Positions 46,064 to 55,630 of a stretch of 64,000 nucleotides of DNA are shown here, one piece after another. Under the pieces are notes generated by a model, which was not told the DNA's origin, did not search any database, and saw nothing but the letters and a program-made list of their open reading frames with translations. The position numbers were made by a program, and so were the translations under genes. The stretch is from Silene latifolia (taxonomy: Eukaryota > Streptophyta > Magnoliopsida > Caryophyllales > Caryophyllaceae), in NCBI RefSeq assembly GCF_048544455.1, contig NC_133534.1, forward strand, positions 38,254,217 to 38,318,216, written 5' to 3'. Position 1 is the stretch's first letter, and each line of letters starts with the position of its first letter.

Positions 46064-47690
46064 CTAGAGCAAAGTACTCAACGCCTTAGGTTGGTGAGGA
46101 TTTTCATTAACTTCTTGAGCACAACAAATTATCTGTGACTCATTCTGTTCCTCTTCCTGATGACTGATTTGTAGGAGACACAATTGTGCAGCATTAGTTA
46201 TTAGCTTTGAAGTTGGATTAACTGTTTTGACTTTTTGAGGAGCTAAACCTCTCAAGACATGTCTCTTGTCTTTGTAATTAAACTCCATTTTTAGGTTCTT
46301 GAAGTTCCAACTAACTGTCCCAAGAGTACCTAGCCATTGTACCCCAAGAACCATATCACATCCTCCCAAGGGAATAATCAACACATCAGTCACAAACTGA
46401 GTGTTCTGCAACTGCCAAGAGAACTGCTTACTTATGAGTTGACATGGAAACTGACTCCCATCTGCCACAGTTACTGACCGAGGTTCAATAGTATCCAATT
46501 TACACCCCAATTTAACAGCCATTGCTTGGGCCAAAAAATTGTGTCTGCTCCCTGAATCTATTAATATATGAATTGCTTTCTTCCCCACATAACCAGTGAC
46601 CCTCATAGTTTGAAAACCTGAACTGCCTGATAAGGCATTCATTGAAATACATGGAACAGTCCCCACCATCTCATATCCCAAGTCTGACTCCTCTACTCCT
46701 TCTTCTTCACTTGGGTCATCATCCTCCACCCCCACAATCTCAATGGCAAACATTTGGGTGCCCTTAAACTTGCAATTATGGTTTCTGTCATATGGTTCAC
46801 TACAGAAATAGCATTCCCCTTTCTTGAGTTTTTCTGCCCTTTCTGCTGCACTAATGAATCTAGTGGGTCTTTGAGAATTACTTGGTAAAGAAGGAGTGTT
46901 TGAAGATGGAGTGGGTAGTAATCCCTTAGAAGAAGGTCTGTGGGCAAAAGAATTAGGAAATGGTACAGTTTTTGTGAGAGAAACAGAATTTTGTGGTGAA
47001 TTTTTTGGTGTATATTTTGTGACAGATAAAGTTTCTTCCTGCAACCTAGCATATTCAACCACAGAAGCCAGATTTCTTGGTTTGAAAGCTTTCACAAATG
47101 GCTTCAAAGAGGGTTTCAATCCACCAATGAAACTATCAAGAAAATATTGTTCAGGCAATAAGGGATTTCTTTGCATCATTAACCCTTTCAAATTTTCAAA
47201 TGCATCCAAATAATCATCAATTGATCCAGTTTGATGAAGTTTATTAAATTCCTCTACAACATTTCCAGCGATTTCTTCTTTAAATCATGCACACAAGTCA
47301 ACTATAAAATCATCCCAATCAACATGTTGTCTTACAACAATATAACTATTGAACCAAGATTCAGCTCTACCAACCATATACATACTAGCTAAATCAACAC
47401 GTTGTTCTTCAGGAATTTTGCACAGATTAAAATATTTCAAGCATTTTTTCATCCAAATTCTAGGGTTATTACCATCAAAAGAGGGAAATTCAAGTTTTGG
47501 GGTAAACCTGAGATGATTTCTAGCAGTTGAATGAGAAGAGTCTGCATCCCCATTTCCCTGTTCCTGCTGAATACCCTTTCCTTTCTCCTGCTCCTTCAGT
47601 AACTTCATAATTTCCCCAAGAATTGAAGATTGTTGCTCCAATTGTTGTTCTACAGTTGATATTCGACCCTCCATTGCTGTCTTCAACTGC
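46064..47690 (-). pseudogene. Reina gag-protease
   Basis: The N-terminal gag frame (47686-47285) has a coiled-coil-like start and the gag core (FPSFDGNNPRIWMKKCLKYF; WFNSYIV), stopping at 47285. It resumes at 47209 (FENLKGLMMQRNP) with gag C-terminus, zinc knuckle CYFCSEPYDRNHNC, and protease ILIDSGSRHNFLA with MVLGVQWL downstream. A stop at 46064 separates it from RT. Typical chromovirus order. Confidence 0.88.
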
Positions 47691-48394
47691 TGAACAGTGA
47701 CCTTCTCAGTTGCAAGTGCCAGTTTGTATGTGATTGAATTGATAATTTGCGGAAGCTAAATCAAAGGATCAAGAAGCTGATACCAATGATACAGACTACA
47801 GGAAGTTACTTTAATTAGAACTTCGAGAAGAATGTACACACTGTTATGAACAATTGAGAGAGATTGAGAGATAATAAATTGAGAGAAAGATTGAAGATTT
47901 CTATTAAGAAGATTGGAAATGAATGAATGAATTAAAAGTAAAGGAAATTAGCTTTTATATTACAAATGACAGCTAATTTCCAGCTAATTGACAGCTCACT
48001 TCTAACAACCTTATAACCACTTTTGGCACCAAAACTCCTAAGTTTGTTATTTCTGTTATACTGCATCAAGTAGTGGCAGCGTTGAATGGAAGTATCAATG
48101 ATGGGGATGATGAGAGTGCAGGCGTAAGGCAAAATCGATTAAACCCTAAACCATAAAATCGATGAAATAAAGTTTGTGACTAACCTCATGACAAAGAGTT
48201 GACGACGGCTTGAGTAATGGGATTTAACTGTTGTCAAAGGTGGCTGGAGTGATGGGATATCACGATGATTAATGATGATTGAGGGTTTCGCGTGCGGTCT
48301 ATGGCGAAGTTGAAGACGATATAATGGATATTGAAGATAATGATCAGTTAATCAATGTGAATTCCAAAGGGTTTTAGGTTTATTTTTTATGTAA

Positions 48395-48700
48395 ATTAAA
48401 GACGGTTATCGTTAAAACCGCCACAAAAACATATGATGGCGGTTTTTTTTATTAGAAAGTATTGTCAATTATTATTACTTTTCGCATCGTTATTAACGTC
48501 GGTTGTTAATACAACCGTCACAATTGACTTATGTCGGCGTTTCCAATATGAAACCGCCATAAATAGCTTATACTATCACGTCGGTTCTTAATTTAAACCG
48601 CCATAATAGAGCTCCTATAACATGAAATTTTCTCTCCCGCCAATTTTTTGGACTTTTTGCGGCGTTTATATTAGAACCGCCACGATAAAGGCGTCATGAT
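48395..48700. repeat. CACTA-2 right subterminal repeats
   Basis: Repeats of GGCGGTTTT and AACCGCCA/AACCGTCA mirror the left end. The sequence from 48069 to 48390 has no recognisable gene. Confidence 0.82.
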
Positions 48701-48723
48701 AGGGATTTTTTCTACTAGTGGTG

Positions 48724-50100
48724 GTCCCGTATCCACGGCATGCTTGAAAGTCAACACTCCAAGATTAAGAAAGAACTCGAAGATGAAATGAGTAAACCAA
48801 GGAGAACATCTCGTACTTTCTCCTTATTGCAAGGAAAAGTGTCTACTAAGGCCATAGAGTTAATGGAGAAAGAACTTACGAGAGGCCTTGGTTTGGGTAT
48901 CGGAGTGGACGATCGATGCCGACACGTGCTACGAACGACTCATGGATTACCTTGTGCATGCAATTTGGCATCTTTGCACAAAAGAGGTAGGAGGGTCCAT
49001 CTTGAGGATATTCATGTCTTTTGGAAGACATTGGTGTATGATACTCCTCGATCAACAAATGCCGAAAAATGACGGTGATTTATGGGAGGAATTAGTGGAC
49101 GGTGTGAGAAACAGTGACCCGGTTAAACTAAGGGCGGCCATGGACTTGTTGCATGATTTCCACCACCCGGAGGACCAAGAGATTTTGCCACCCCCTGTTA
49201 ATGAGCACCCGAAAGGCCGTCCGAGAGGTTCAACAACTAGAAACAAGTCGGGTTTCGAGCATGCAGAAAGGAAGTTCAGGACACCAAGTACTCACGGTTC
49301 AACAAATGCAGATCAATCACAACAAAGACTTGGTGATTTCGAATCAGGACCTCCCGGTGCTCCTTTGGGAAGGAACTTTACCATTGGCCTTATATCAACA
49401 TGGGCCAAACGGTGGGGTATTTCTGAGGTTTTGTGGGGCCACTTTGATGGTTGGGTGGATGTTGGAGATGACGGTCATTGTGGGTTCCGGGTAATATCTC
49501 ACGCCCAGCGGGGCCAAGAGACAGATTATATAGTTATGCGGGAATGGTGTTCGAGGGAGATGAGGACCGACTCTATCTACACAGAGTTTTATGGAGGTTT
49601 TCGATCACCACTCACCGGTATGTCAGGGTTGGATGTAGCACTTCGACGAGTTGAGTTTTTTCAGCAGATTAGTTGTGGGCAGGACCATTGGATGTGTAGC
49701 GACGATTTGCTAGTTTTTGCAATTTGTTCAATCGGACGATATGTGTGATTGGTCATGCACGGCAAGACGGGAAGAATGTTTGGGAAGGAAGTTGCAAAAC
49801 TATCATGCCATTGAAGACCCGAGTGGAAGGCCGACTACCGTGTGGTATTTTGTGGATTGTCCTACACCATAGCCATTGGATGCGGTTGCATTCTAGAAAC
49901 CCCCTGAGAGTCTCCCTATGCCGCCACTTGATCCCGCATGGTTGACCTTCCGAGATCCTAGTGTTGTTCACCTAGAGACTTTGTACCAACAAAACATTGA
50001 GATTTGGCAAGCATTCATGTTAGAGACTCCGAGAAGACGTCGTAGAAGCCGGGTCTCTGATAGTGCGACAGTTGTCTCAGTTAGTAGTTGTTCGGAGTGA
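48724..50100 (+). pseudogene. MULE transposase C-terminus with SWIM finger and OTU-like domain
   Basis: Resumes the transposase right after CACTA-2 (SRIHGMLESQHSKIKKELED). A SWIM-type zinc motif follows (CRHVLRTTHGLPCACNLASL with later H residues). A frameshift near 49040-49060 leads into a basic linker with GRPRGSTTR. The next part resembles an OTU cysteine protease: DVGDDGHCGFRVIS, where C is the likely nucleophile, then MREWCSREM, and after another frameshift near 49715 the CPT..HSHWMRLH region with the likely catalytic H. The end is RRRRRSRVSD.. with a TGA at 50098-50100. Transposase-OTU fusions occur in some plant MULEs; this copy is inactive. Confidence 0.8.
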
Positions 50101-50228
50101 AAAAACTATTAAGTTCACTTGTGTAATGTAATATATTATTGAAAAGCATAACAATCATTTTACTAATTTCTGAAATTTCTGGAATTCATAACAACTAATA
50201 CAAATTTGGAAATTTTTACAAATAGTCA

Positions 50229-50639
50229 CTACTTCATAACAATGGCTAACATAAGAAAAACAAACAAATACAAGATACACTTGAAATAAAACTTCATCAT
50301 CCTTGACAAACTCGAAATTTCTTCTTTTAAACCTATCACTTGCTCTTTCATGACTTTTCCACTTGATGCATCATCACCTTCATCTTCACATGCTATCTCC
50401 AACCTTTTTGTTATTGTCAAATGATCTTCAGTCAACCACGACACAAAATTATTGCAATCTAAACACTTAAAATACGCTTTCATTGGATTATTAATTGACC
50501 CGGAAATCTTGATGATAGCGTTTTTGCTACAAAGATTGCAACGTTGATTCTTAAAGTTAAGGCCTTCCATTGGGTGATTTCTCTCCATTGAGGATAATGT
50601 CGACATTAGTGGATAAATAAGGAAGAAAATAGAAGTCAA
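50229..50639 (-). CDS. GRF-type zinc-finger protein with C-terminal membrane segment
   Basis: 136 codons; a better start may be the internal MSTLSSMERNHPMEG. CNLCSKNAIIKISGS..NPMKAYFKCLDCNNFVSWL fits the GRF zinc finger (CxxC, then N-P-x5-F-x-C-x2-C, then F-x-W). A coiled-coil-like stretch (GKVMKEQVIGLKEEISSLSRM) and a hydrophobic tail (ILYLFVFLMLAIV) follow. This architecture is common in multicopy plant proteins of unknown role. The frame is intact. It lies between the two MULE-borne genes, so it probably travels with the element. Confidence 0.7.
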   Translation of the reverse strand: MTSIFFLIYPLMSTLSSMERNHPMEGLNFKNQRCNLCSKNAIIKISGSINNPMKAYFKCLDCNNFVSWLTEDHLTITKRLEIACEDEGDDASSGKVMKEQVIGLKEEISSLSRMMKFYFKCILYLFVFLMLAIVMK

Positions 50640-50699
50640 AAGTAGAAGAAGATGAGGATGATTGAAAACTGGAAGAAGATGAATATGTTAATATAGTTG

Positions 50700-50905
50700 A
50701 GATTTCAAATATAACCGTTATAATTCAAAAATAGCCGTTACCATTCAAAAATAGCCGTTATAATTCAAAAATAACCGTTAAATTTCAAAAAACCCGTTAT
50801 CATTCAAAAATAGCCGTTATAATTCAAAAATAACCGTTAAATTTCAAAAAAACCGATATCATTCAAAAATAGCCGTTATAATTCAAAAATAACCGTTATA
50901 GTTCA
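50700..50905. repeat. AACCGTTATAATTCAAAAATAG tandem repeat
   Basis: About nine to ten units of 20-23 bp alternate ATAGCCGTTA and ATAACCGTTA. The array ends just before a TATA box at 50911 and so forms the upstream promoter of the plus-strand gene at 50980. Confidence 0.88.
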
Positions 50906-50910
50906 GAGCT

Positions 50911-50918
50911 TATAAATA
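50911..50918 (+). promoter_or_regulatory. TATA box of the 50980 gene
   Basis: TATAAATA sits 69 bp upstream of the ATG at 50980, directly after the tandem repeat array. Good spacing for a core promoter. Confidence 0.6.
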
Positions 50919-50979
50919 GGCCATTCTATGTCAATTTCAATCACAACATCCAATCTTATTCACTCACTACAATACTAAA

Positions 50980-51459
50980 ATGGTTCTCACAAATACTCAG
51001 AAAATCAGAGGTTATCAAGGCAGAATCGATCTAATTGTTCAAAATTTACCAGTTCTAGTTTCTCGACTTGAATTAGTGGTTCCCAGTGCCACTGTATGGC
51101 ACATGCTTGAAGAGCCTCCAATTGGTAGCCTTTGTATAATTTTATCTGAAAACCCGGATCAAATTCTAACTTCAGCAGTTAGAAATGAGGTTGTTTCTGA
51201 TGAAGCAGTAACCGAGAAGATGTGGGAGTTTCGCAGGTTAAGAAGTGATCTCTTTACATATTTTGAGCGCATCCTCACCGTGATCGATTACGCAAGACTA
51301 TCAGACTTATGTGCCGGGAGAGTGCTCAACCTAGGAAATGTTTATCTCTACATCAATGACTTGTTGTCTCAATATATGGCTACCCAATTTGAAGAAATTG
51401 AGGCTCAAGATCATGAAGAAGATAAGGAATCGTCATCTTCATCATCAGAAGATAACTAA
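50980..51459 (+). CDS. MULE-borne acidic protein of unknown family
   Basis: An intact 159-codon frame with its own TATA box. The first 130 residues look like a compact helical domain (RIDLIVQNLPVLVSRLE, EKMWEFRRLRSDLFTYFERI, LYINDLLSQYM); the tail is acidic and serine-rich (EEDKESSSSSSEDN). I do not recognise the family and see no catalytic motif. It lies between the GRF protein and the PMD gene inside the MULE and could be element cargo or a separate small insertion. Confidence 0.55.
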   Translation: MVLTNTQKIRGYQGRIDLIVQNLPVLVSRLELVVPSATVWHMLEEPPIGSLCIILSENPDQILTSAVRNEVVSDEAVTEKMWEFRRLRSDLFTYFERILTVIDYARLSDLCAGRVLNLGNVYLYINDLLSQYMATQFEEIEAQDHEEDKESSSSSSEDN

Positions 51460-51857
51460 GTTCGGTAGTTATTTAATTATGTTTTAATTAAGTTGTATTT
51501 TCATTTTATGTTGTCGTTGCATTTCCATTAAGTTGTATTTTCATTTTATGTCATCGTTGCATTTTCATTGAGTTGTATTTTCAATTTATGTCGTCTTTTC
51601 ATTTCCATTTCAGTTGTATTTTCGGTTAAGTGTTGTCTCTGTATTATGTCCTAATGGTAAATTGTATCGTGTTAAAAATTAAGTTCTCGGGTACGATTAA
51701 TTTCAGTTAACTACGTTTTAATTTGTATCGTTTAAGTACGGGATCGATCAATACTGAAAACTAAAAAAAACCATAAAAATTATCCATACAAAGATACTAA
51801 AATATCCATACAAACATAATCCAAACAAAGAGACAAACATAAGAAAATAAAAACAAA

Positions 51858-53753
51858 TCAGTCATCATACACGTCTTCATAGTAAGGACGCATCCGGTGA
51901 AACAGATCCTCTATAGTCTCTCTCTCAGCCTCCTCATCAGCTTGTTGGAAGACATTCTTGAACTTACGACTAAGAGCTAGGGCGACTTCCGGCTCCTCAT
52001 GAAACTCGACAGACCGAAAATGGAGGCGGTGTGAGGGGGGATAAAGGTAGGGGTGTGAATGGTCTGCATACCAGGACATGTATCCATCAGTACACTCGAA
52101 AGGCATATATGCTTTCCTTGACAGGTTTCGGAAGTGTGTGATGGATATCTCGGTCATCCATGTCCTATCGGGTTCTTGCCCGAAGTCCAGCCTGTAAGGC
52201 CCGTTCGCGGGCCGAGACTTACTCACCGCAATAGGCATCGAGTCCGGGGGAGCCTGAATATACCCAAACTGACGCATGCACCGATCTGGCTGGTACGACT
52301 CTACCATATCAAGATGCCTGATAAAACCCGAGTAAAGCGATACTCTGCAAGCTCCCTGGGGACGGTCCCCGTAAGGCAACCATCGGACATTCTCCGACCT
52401 AAGATCGTCCAAACTATGACGATACATCTGAAAAGTATGAGAATCGCCCTTACCCCGAGGCAAGCTGGCCCAAGCCTGAACAAGTGGAAGGTCCTCAAAA
52501 AAGAAACCACCACCGGGTCGGAACCTGGGAAAGTACTCGTATATCCATGCCTGGAGTAACGGTAGACACCCACTAACACCAGTACTATCTCGGCGCGATG
52601 CTATCCCTAGCTGTCGGTACAAGTAAGCCAAACAAGCCGCACCCCAAGCATATGAACCAACCCGCTCAAGACTATCAAACAAGGGCAACAACTGAGCGGA
52701 CACCCTATCACCACTCTTATCCATGAAAAGAGTATGACCTAGTAAATCAAGAGGTAAGCCCGTAACGAGTCATGCTCGTTCCCTAGGTAAACAACATTCC
52801 TCAAGTCCGATGTAAGTAAACCGCCATTCTTGTAGAGCGGTGGTACAACATCGGACTCAGGAACTCCAAAAAAACATTGCAATCTTGCCCCTTAGACCAT
52901 TATCATCAGCCTCGCCCAAACCGGTCAAAAGCACCCGATCACCACTAACAGGTATCCCAAGAATATGCTGGACATCATGGAGCATGATACTAATCTCTCC
53001 AAAAGACATATGGAAAGTGTTAGTATCCGGGTGACACCTCTCGATAAAAGCACTAAGGAGGTTATCATCTAGACCGGTGGTAAAACACTCTTTCAAAACC
53101 CCAAGCCCGCTCGCCTGTACCCTAGCTGCAACACCCTCACTGAGAACCATGTGCCTAATCTCCCTCGCAGCTTTCGGCCTCTCGTAGAGTTTGATCCATG
53201 GCCTCATATTCTCCGGGTTAGGGTCCGACCAACTGTTGAACGCAACGTGACCACCAAAACTCCGTAGGGTGCCAGGGTTCCTAGGACCACCAGGAACGGG
53301 CTCTCTCAGGATCGAAGAACTATCCCTCCTCGGCCTCCTCGACCTATCGGTGCTAGAGGACTCTCTAACACTCGAATAACGTCCGCTACTATCCCGGCCC
53401 AACTTCAGACTCAACACTCTCTGCGGTGGCGAGTTCTGTTGGACCACATACTCTCCAGCATCCTCCTTTTCCTCCTCGGAACCGTCATCCGACGGCTCAT
53501 CCTCTCTATCATGCTGGTAACTACCAGCAACCTCCCGTGACCTCGCCTTCTCCGACTCGCTAACGACGTGACCGGGAGTAGGCATCATAACCATTCCAGA
53601 CGTCTCTCGAAGTGGAGGTGGTTGTTTGTGGGCCTGCTTAACTCGCAAACGACGCTTGGAGCCCGTAACATTCCGCCCAGCGGTACGGTCGTGTACGTTA
53701 GGCGGAGGCGGAGCATTCATGATGGCCTTTCCTCTCTCATTTCGATCTACCAT
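51858..53753 (-). pseudogene. Plant-mobile-domain (PMD, MAIN-like) protein of the MULE
   Basis: The N-terminal region is basic and proline-rich (NVTGSKRRLRVKQAHKQ), followed by an acidic linker. The PMD domain begins near 53230: LGVLKECFTTGLDDNLLSAF, ERCHPDTNTFHMSFGEISI, MLHDVQHILGIPVSGD. A one-base excess in a T run at 52864-52870 and a second shift near 52745 break it before SAQLLPLFDSLERVGSYAWG and LYRQLG..GCLPLLQAWIYE, the second half of the PMD domain. A 5' intron is likely, with acceptor at about 53750 and a GTAAGT donor near 54525. PMD proteins are known from both MULEs and host silencing factors. Frameshifts make this copy a pseudogene. Confidence 0.78.
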
Positions 53754-53879
53754 ATGCATTAGGAAAATATAAGTTGTTAGAAAACACGTTAATCGACTAA
53801 AGATCATATAAAGTAACAAAAATCGGCAAATAATAGCATAAAACACGGTTTTTAAAAAAAAAAAATTAATTTACCGCGG

Positions 53880-54180
53880 ACGAACAAAAAAGCCCCTTGT
53901 TTGACCACAGATGAACAAAAAAACCCCTTGCTTGACCGTGGCCAAACGTTTTTTTTTTACCATGGTCAAGCTTTTTTTTTTAACCGCGGCCAAACATAAA
54001 ATCTGGTTGTTTGACCACGGCCAAACGAAATTTCCCAACGTTTGACCACAGCCAAACGTGAGAAATCCACGTTTGACCGCAGCCAAACGTCCAGACCCTT
54101 CGTTTGGGCCACGGCCTTAACGTGAAAACACCACGTTCGACCATGGCCAAACGTGTATTCCCAACGTTTGCCATGGTCTC
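53880..54180 (-). repeat. GTTTGGCCATGG-type tandem repeats in the MULE right end
   Basis: Units of 20-30 bp (GACCACGGCCAAACG, CCATGGCCAAACGT) are the inverted counterpart of 29456-29760 and lie in the presumed 5' intron of the PMD gene. The positions in the two halves of the MULE are symmetric. Region 54181-54650 otherwise holds AT-rich sequence and a GGTGGTGG stretch, with no gene. Confidence 0.82.
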
Positions 54181-54689
54181 GCCCCCAAATCGCTTTTAAA
54201 TCACTCCTAATCCGATTTAACAACAACAAAAATCGACTCAAAATCAAGTCTATTTCGCAAACAACATCTAACAATACCAAAATTTACATAATAACAACTA
54301 ATTAAAATGAATTTTAAAAGAAAAACTAACAATTTCTAAACTAATTCAATTAATTTTAATAAAAATCTAACACATAACCTAATTTACTAACTAATTCAAT
54401 TACAAAACAAAATCCAATCAATTTAATCGATTAACAATAACAATAAAGGAAAGAAAACTATTTAATTTCATAGTTTAACTCAATTAGTTTCAATTTCTAA
54501 ACTAATTTAACAAAAAAAAAAAGTCACTTACCTTGTTGGTGAAATTTGATGTCGGCGGCACGGTGGTGGTGGCAGTGTGGTGGTGGCACCGGCAGCGGTA
54601 TGGTAGTGGTGGTGGTTGAGTGTTGGTGGAAGTTGATGGATTAATTGTTGAGTTTAGAGAGAATAGAGAGAATGGGTTAGTGACATAGT

Positions 54690-54767
54690 AGGGGCAATTG
54701 TCGTCTTTTTTTTAAAAAAACGTCGTCGACGTTTACTAAAACGTCTTCGATATTTACGAATCGGGTT
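54690..54767 (-). repeat. Right terminal inverted repeat of the MULE
   Basis: Inverse of the left end, with shared GGGCA-N-TCGTC-TTTTT, CGTCGTCGA and TCGATAT blocks, ending in AATCGGGTT at the insertion edge. Confidence 0.65.
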
Positions 54768-55063
54768 CCTAAATCGTGTCTCCTTATACGGCTGGAATTC
54801 CGTGCTCCTACGCGGCCCCAACTTCGCCACTTTCATTGCTCTCCCATTTCAACATCGTGACATAATTCGAACCCATTTTAAAACCTTCTGTAATTTGAGT
54901 TACATTTCAACTAATGAGCACTTCATTTTCGCTATCTTCTAATGCTCCCGCATCACTATGCCTTCTATGATTCGAGCATCTCACTCTCAAATAGCTTATA
55001 TTACTTGGTATACGTAGTTTGCAGATTATCACGTATATTGGGAGATTTTACCAGTGTGCAACA
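54768..55063 (-). mobile_element. Right part of the probable solo LTR
   Basis: Continues the LTR-like sequence cut at 29142, ending CCAGTGTGCAACA, followed by AAAGT, the putative target duplication partner of AAACT at 28737. Total LTR length without the MULE would be about 690 bp. From 55069 to 55244 I see nothing identifiable. Confidence 0.45.
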
Positions 55064-55244
55064 AAAGTAGCGGCTGTGGATCCCCATCACCAAAAGAAAA
55101 AAATGTTTTGTTATTAAAAGATTCATCAATACAAAATAACGAGGAATATATCAAATCACCCCATAAATTTGATACTATGTGGAATTAAGCCATTTAACGT
55201 ATAAATATAGCAAATCGGCCCCATAAGTTTCTCTTAATGTTCTA

Positions 55245-55566
55245 CTCCCTCCCAGTCGCTATATTGTTTCCATTTGATATGGGCACAATACTTAAAGAAA
55301 AGTATTAAAATAGGAGTAAAAGAGTTGTGTGGGGTTGATGATAGGAGAGAGAGAGAGAGAGATGAATTATTAGTAGTTAAATAAAGAATTGTGGGGCCTA
55401 AACATAAAGAAAAGTAATAAAATAGGAGTAAAAGAGTTGTGTGGGTTTGGTGATAGGAGAGGGGAATAAATAAAATAAGAATAAAAGTTTCTAAAAATAG
55501 AAAGGGGAACATTAGTTGAATAATTCGTTTCAAAAAAGAGGGAATATTATAGTGACTGGGAGGGAG
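55245..55566. mobile_element. Stowaway-like MITE (322 bp)
   Basis: Inverted termini CTCCCTCCCAGTCGCTATA / CTCCCTCCCAGTCACTATA with TA on both sides (55243-55244, 55567-55568). The interior contains two near-copies of an AAAGAAAAGTA-TAAAATAGGAGTAAAAGAGTTGTG phrase and a (GA)n run; the minus-strand open frame across it is not a gene. Confidence 0.9.
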
Positions 55567-55630
55567 TATTAATCACATATCTTATTTTTAAGAATTAAAT
55601 ATTTTGCTATTATTGAAAGTCAAAATTATT

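Larger units (their letters stand above)
42937..48068 (-). mobile_element. Reina-type chromovirus nested in CACTA-2
   Basis: 5132 bp with 282-bp LTRs (42937-43218 and 47787-48068; four differences) and a perfect 5-bp duplication AGTAG (42932-42936, 48069-48073). The minus strand shows a methionine-type primer site TGGTATCAG next to the 5' LTR and a polypurine tract GAAGGAAGGAGATA before the 3' LTR. Short LTRs, 5-kb length and a C-terminal chromodomain fit the Reina clade. Several stops break the polyprotein. Confidence 0.93.
39203..48720. mobile_element. CACTA-2, non-autonomous (9518 bp with nested Reina)
   Basis: Termini CACTAGTAGAAAAA are inverted repeats, flanked by a perfect GTG duplication (39200-39202 and 48721-48723). 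Subterminal regions carry TGGCGGTT/AACCGCCA repeats, a motif different from CACTA-1, so it is another family. No TNP gene is present. The interior holds captured beta-galactosidase exons and a 5132-bp Reina element; without the latter it is about 4.4 kb. Confidence 0.93.
29143..54767 (+). mobile_element. MULE carrying several genes and two nested CACTA elements
   Basis: Inverted ends are recognisable. The left end reads TATCGACGACGTTTTTCATAA then AAAAGACGATGACTGCCC; the right end, inverted, reads ATCGAAGACGTTTTAGTAAA, CGTCGACGACG and AAAAGACGACAATTGCCCC. Flanks CCTAAAGAG (29134-29142) and CCTAAATCG (54768-54776) agree at seven of nine bases, fitting a decayed 9-bp Mutator-type duplication. 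The span is 25.6 kb, about 8.1 kb without the two CACTA elements. Gene order is transposase-OTU (plus), GRF zinc-finger protein (minus), acidic protein (plus), PMD protein (minus). Exact outer ends are uncertain by several bases. Confidence 0.72.

Noticed and set aside
55234..55533. 99-residue hydrophobic protein on the minus strand
   Set aside because: Lies almost wholly inside a Stowaway MITE with TA duplication and simple GA repeats.
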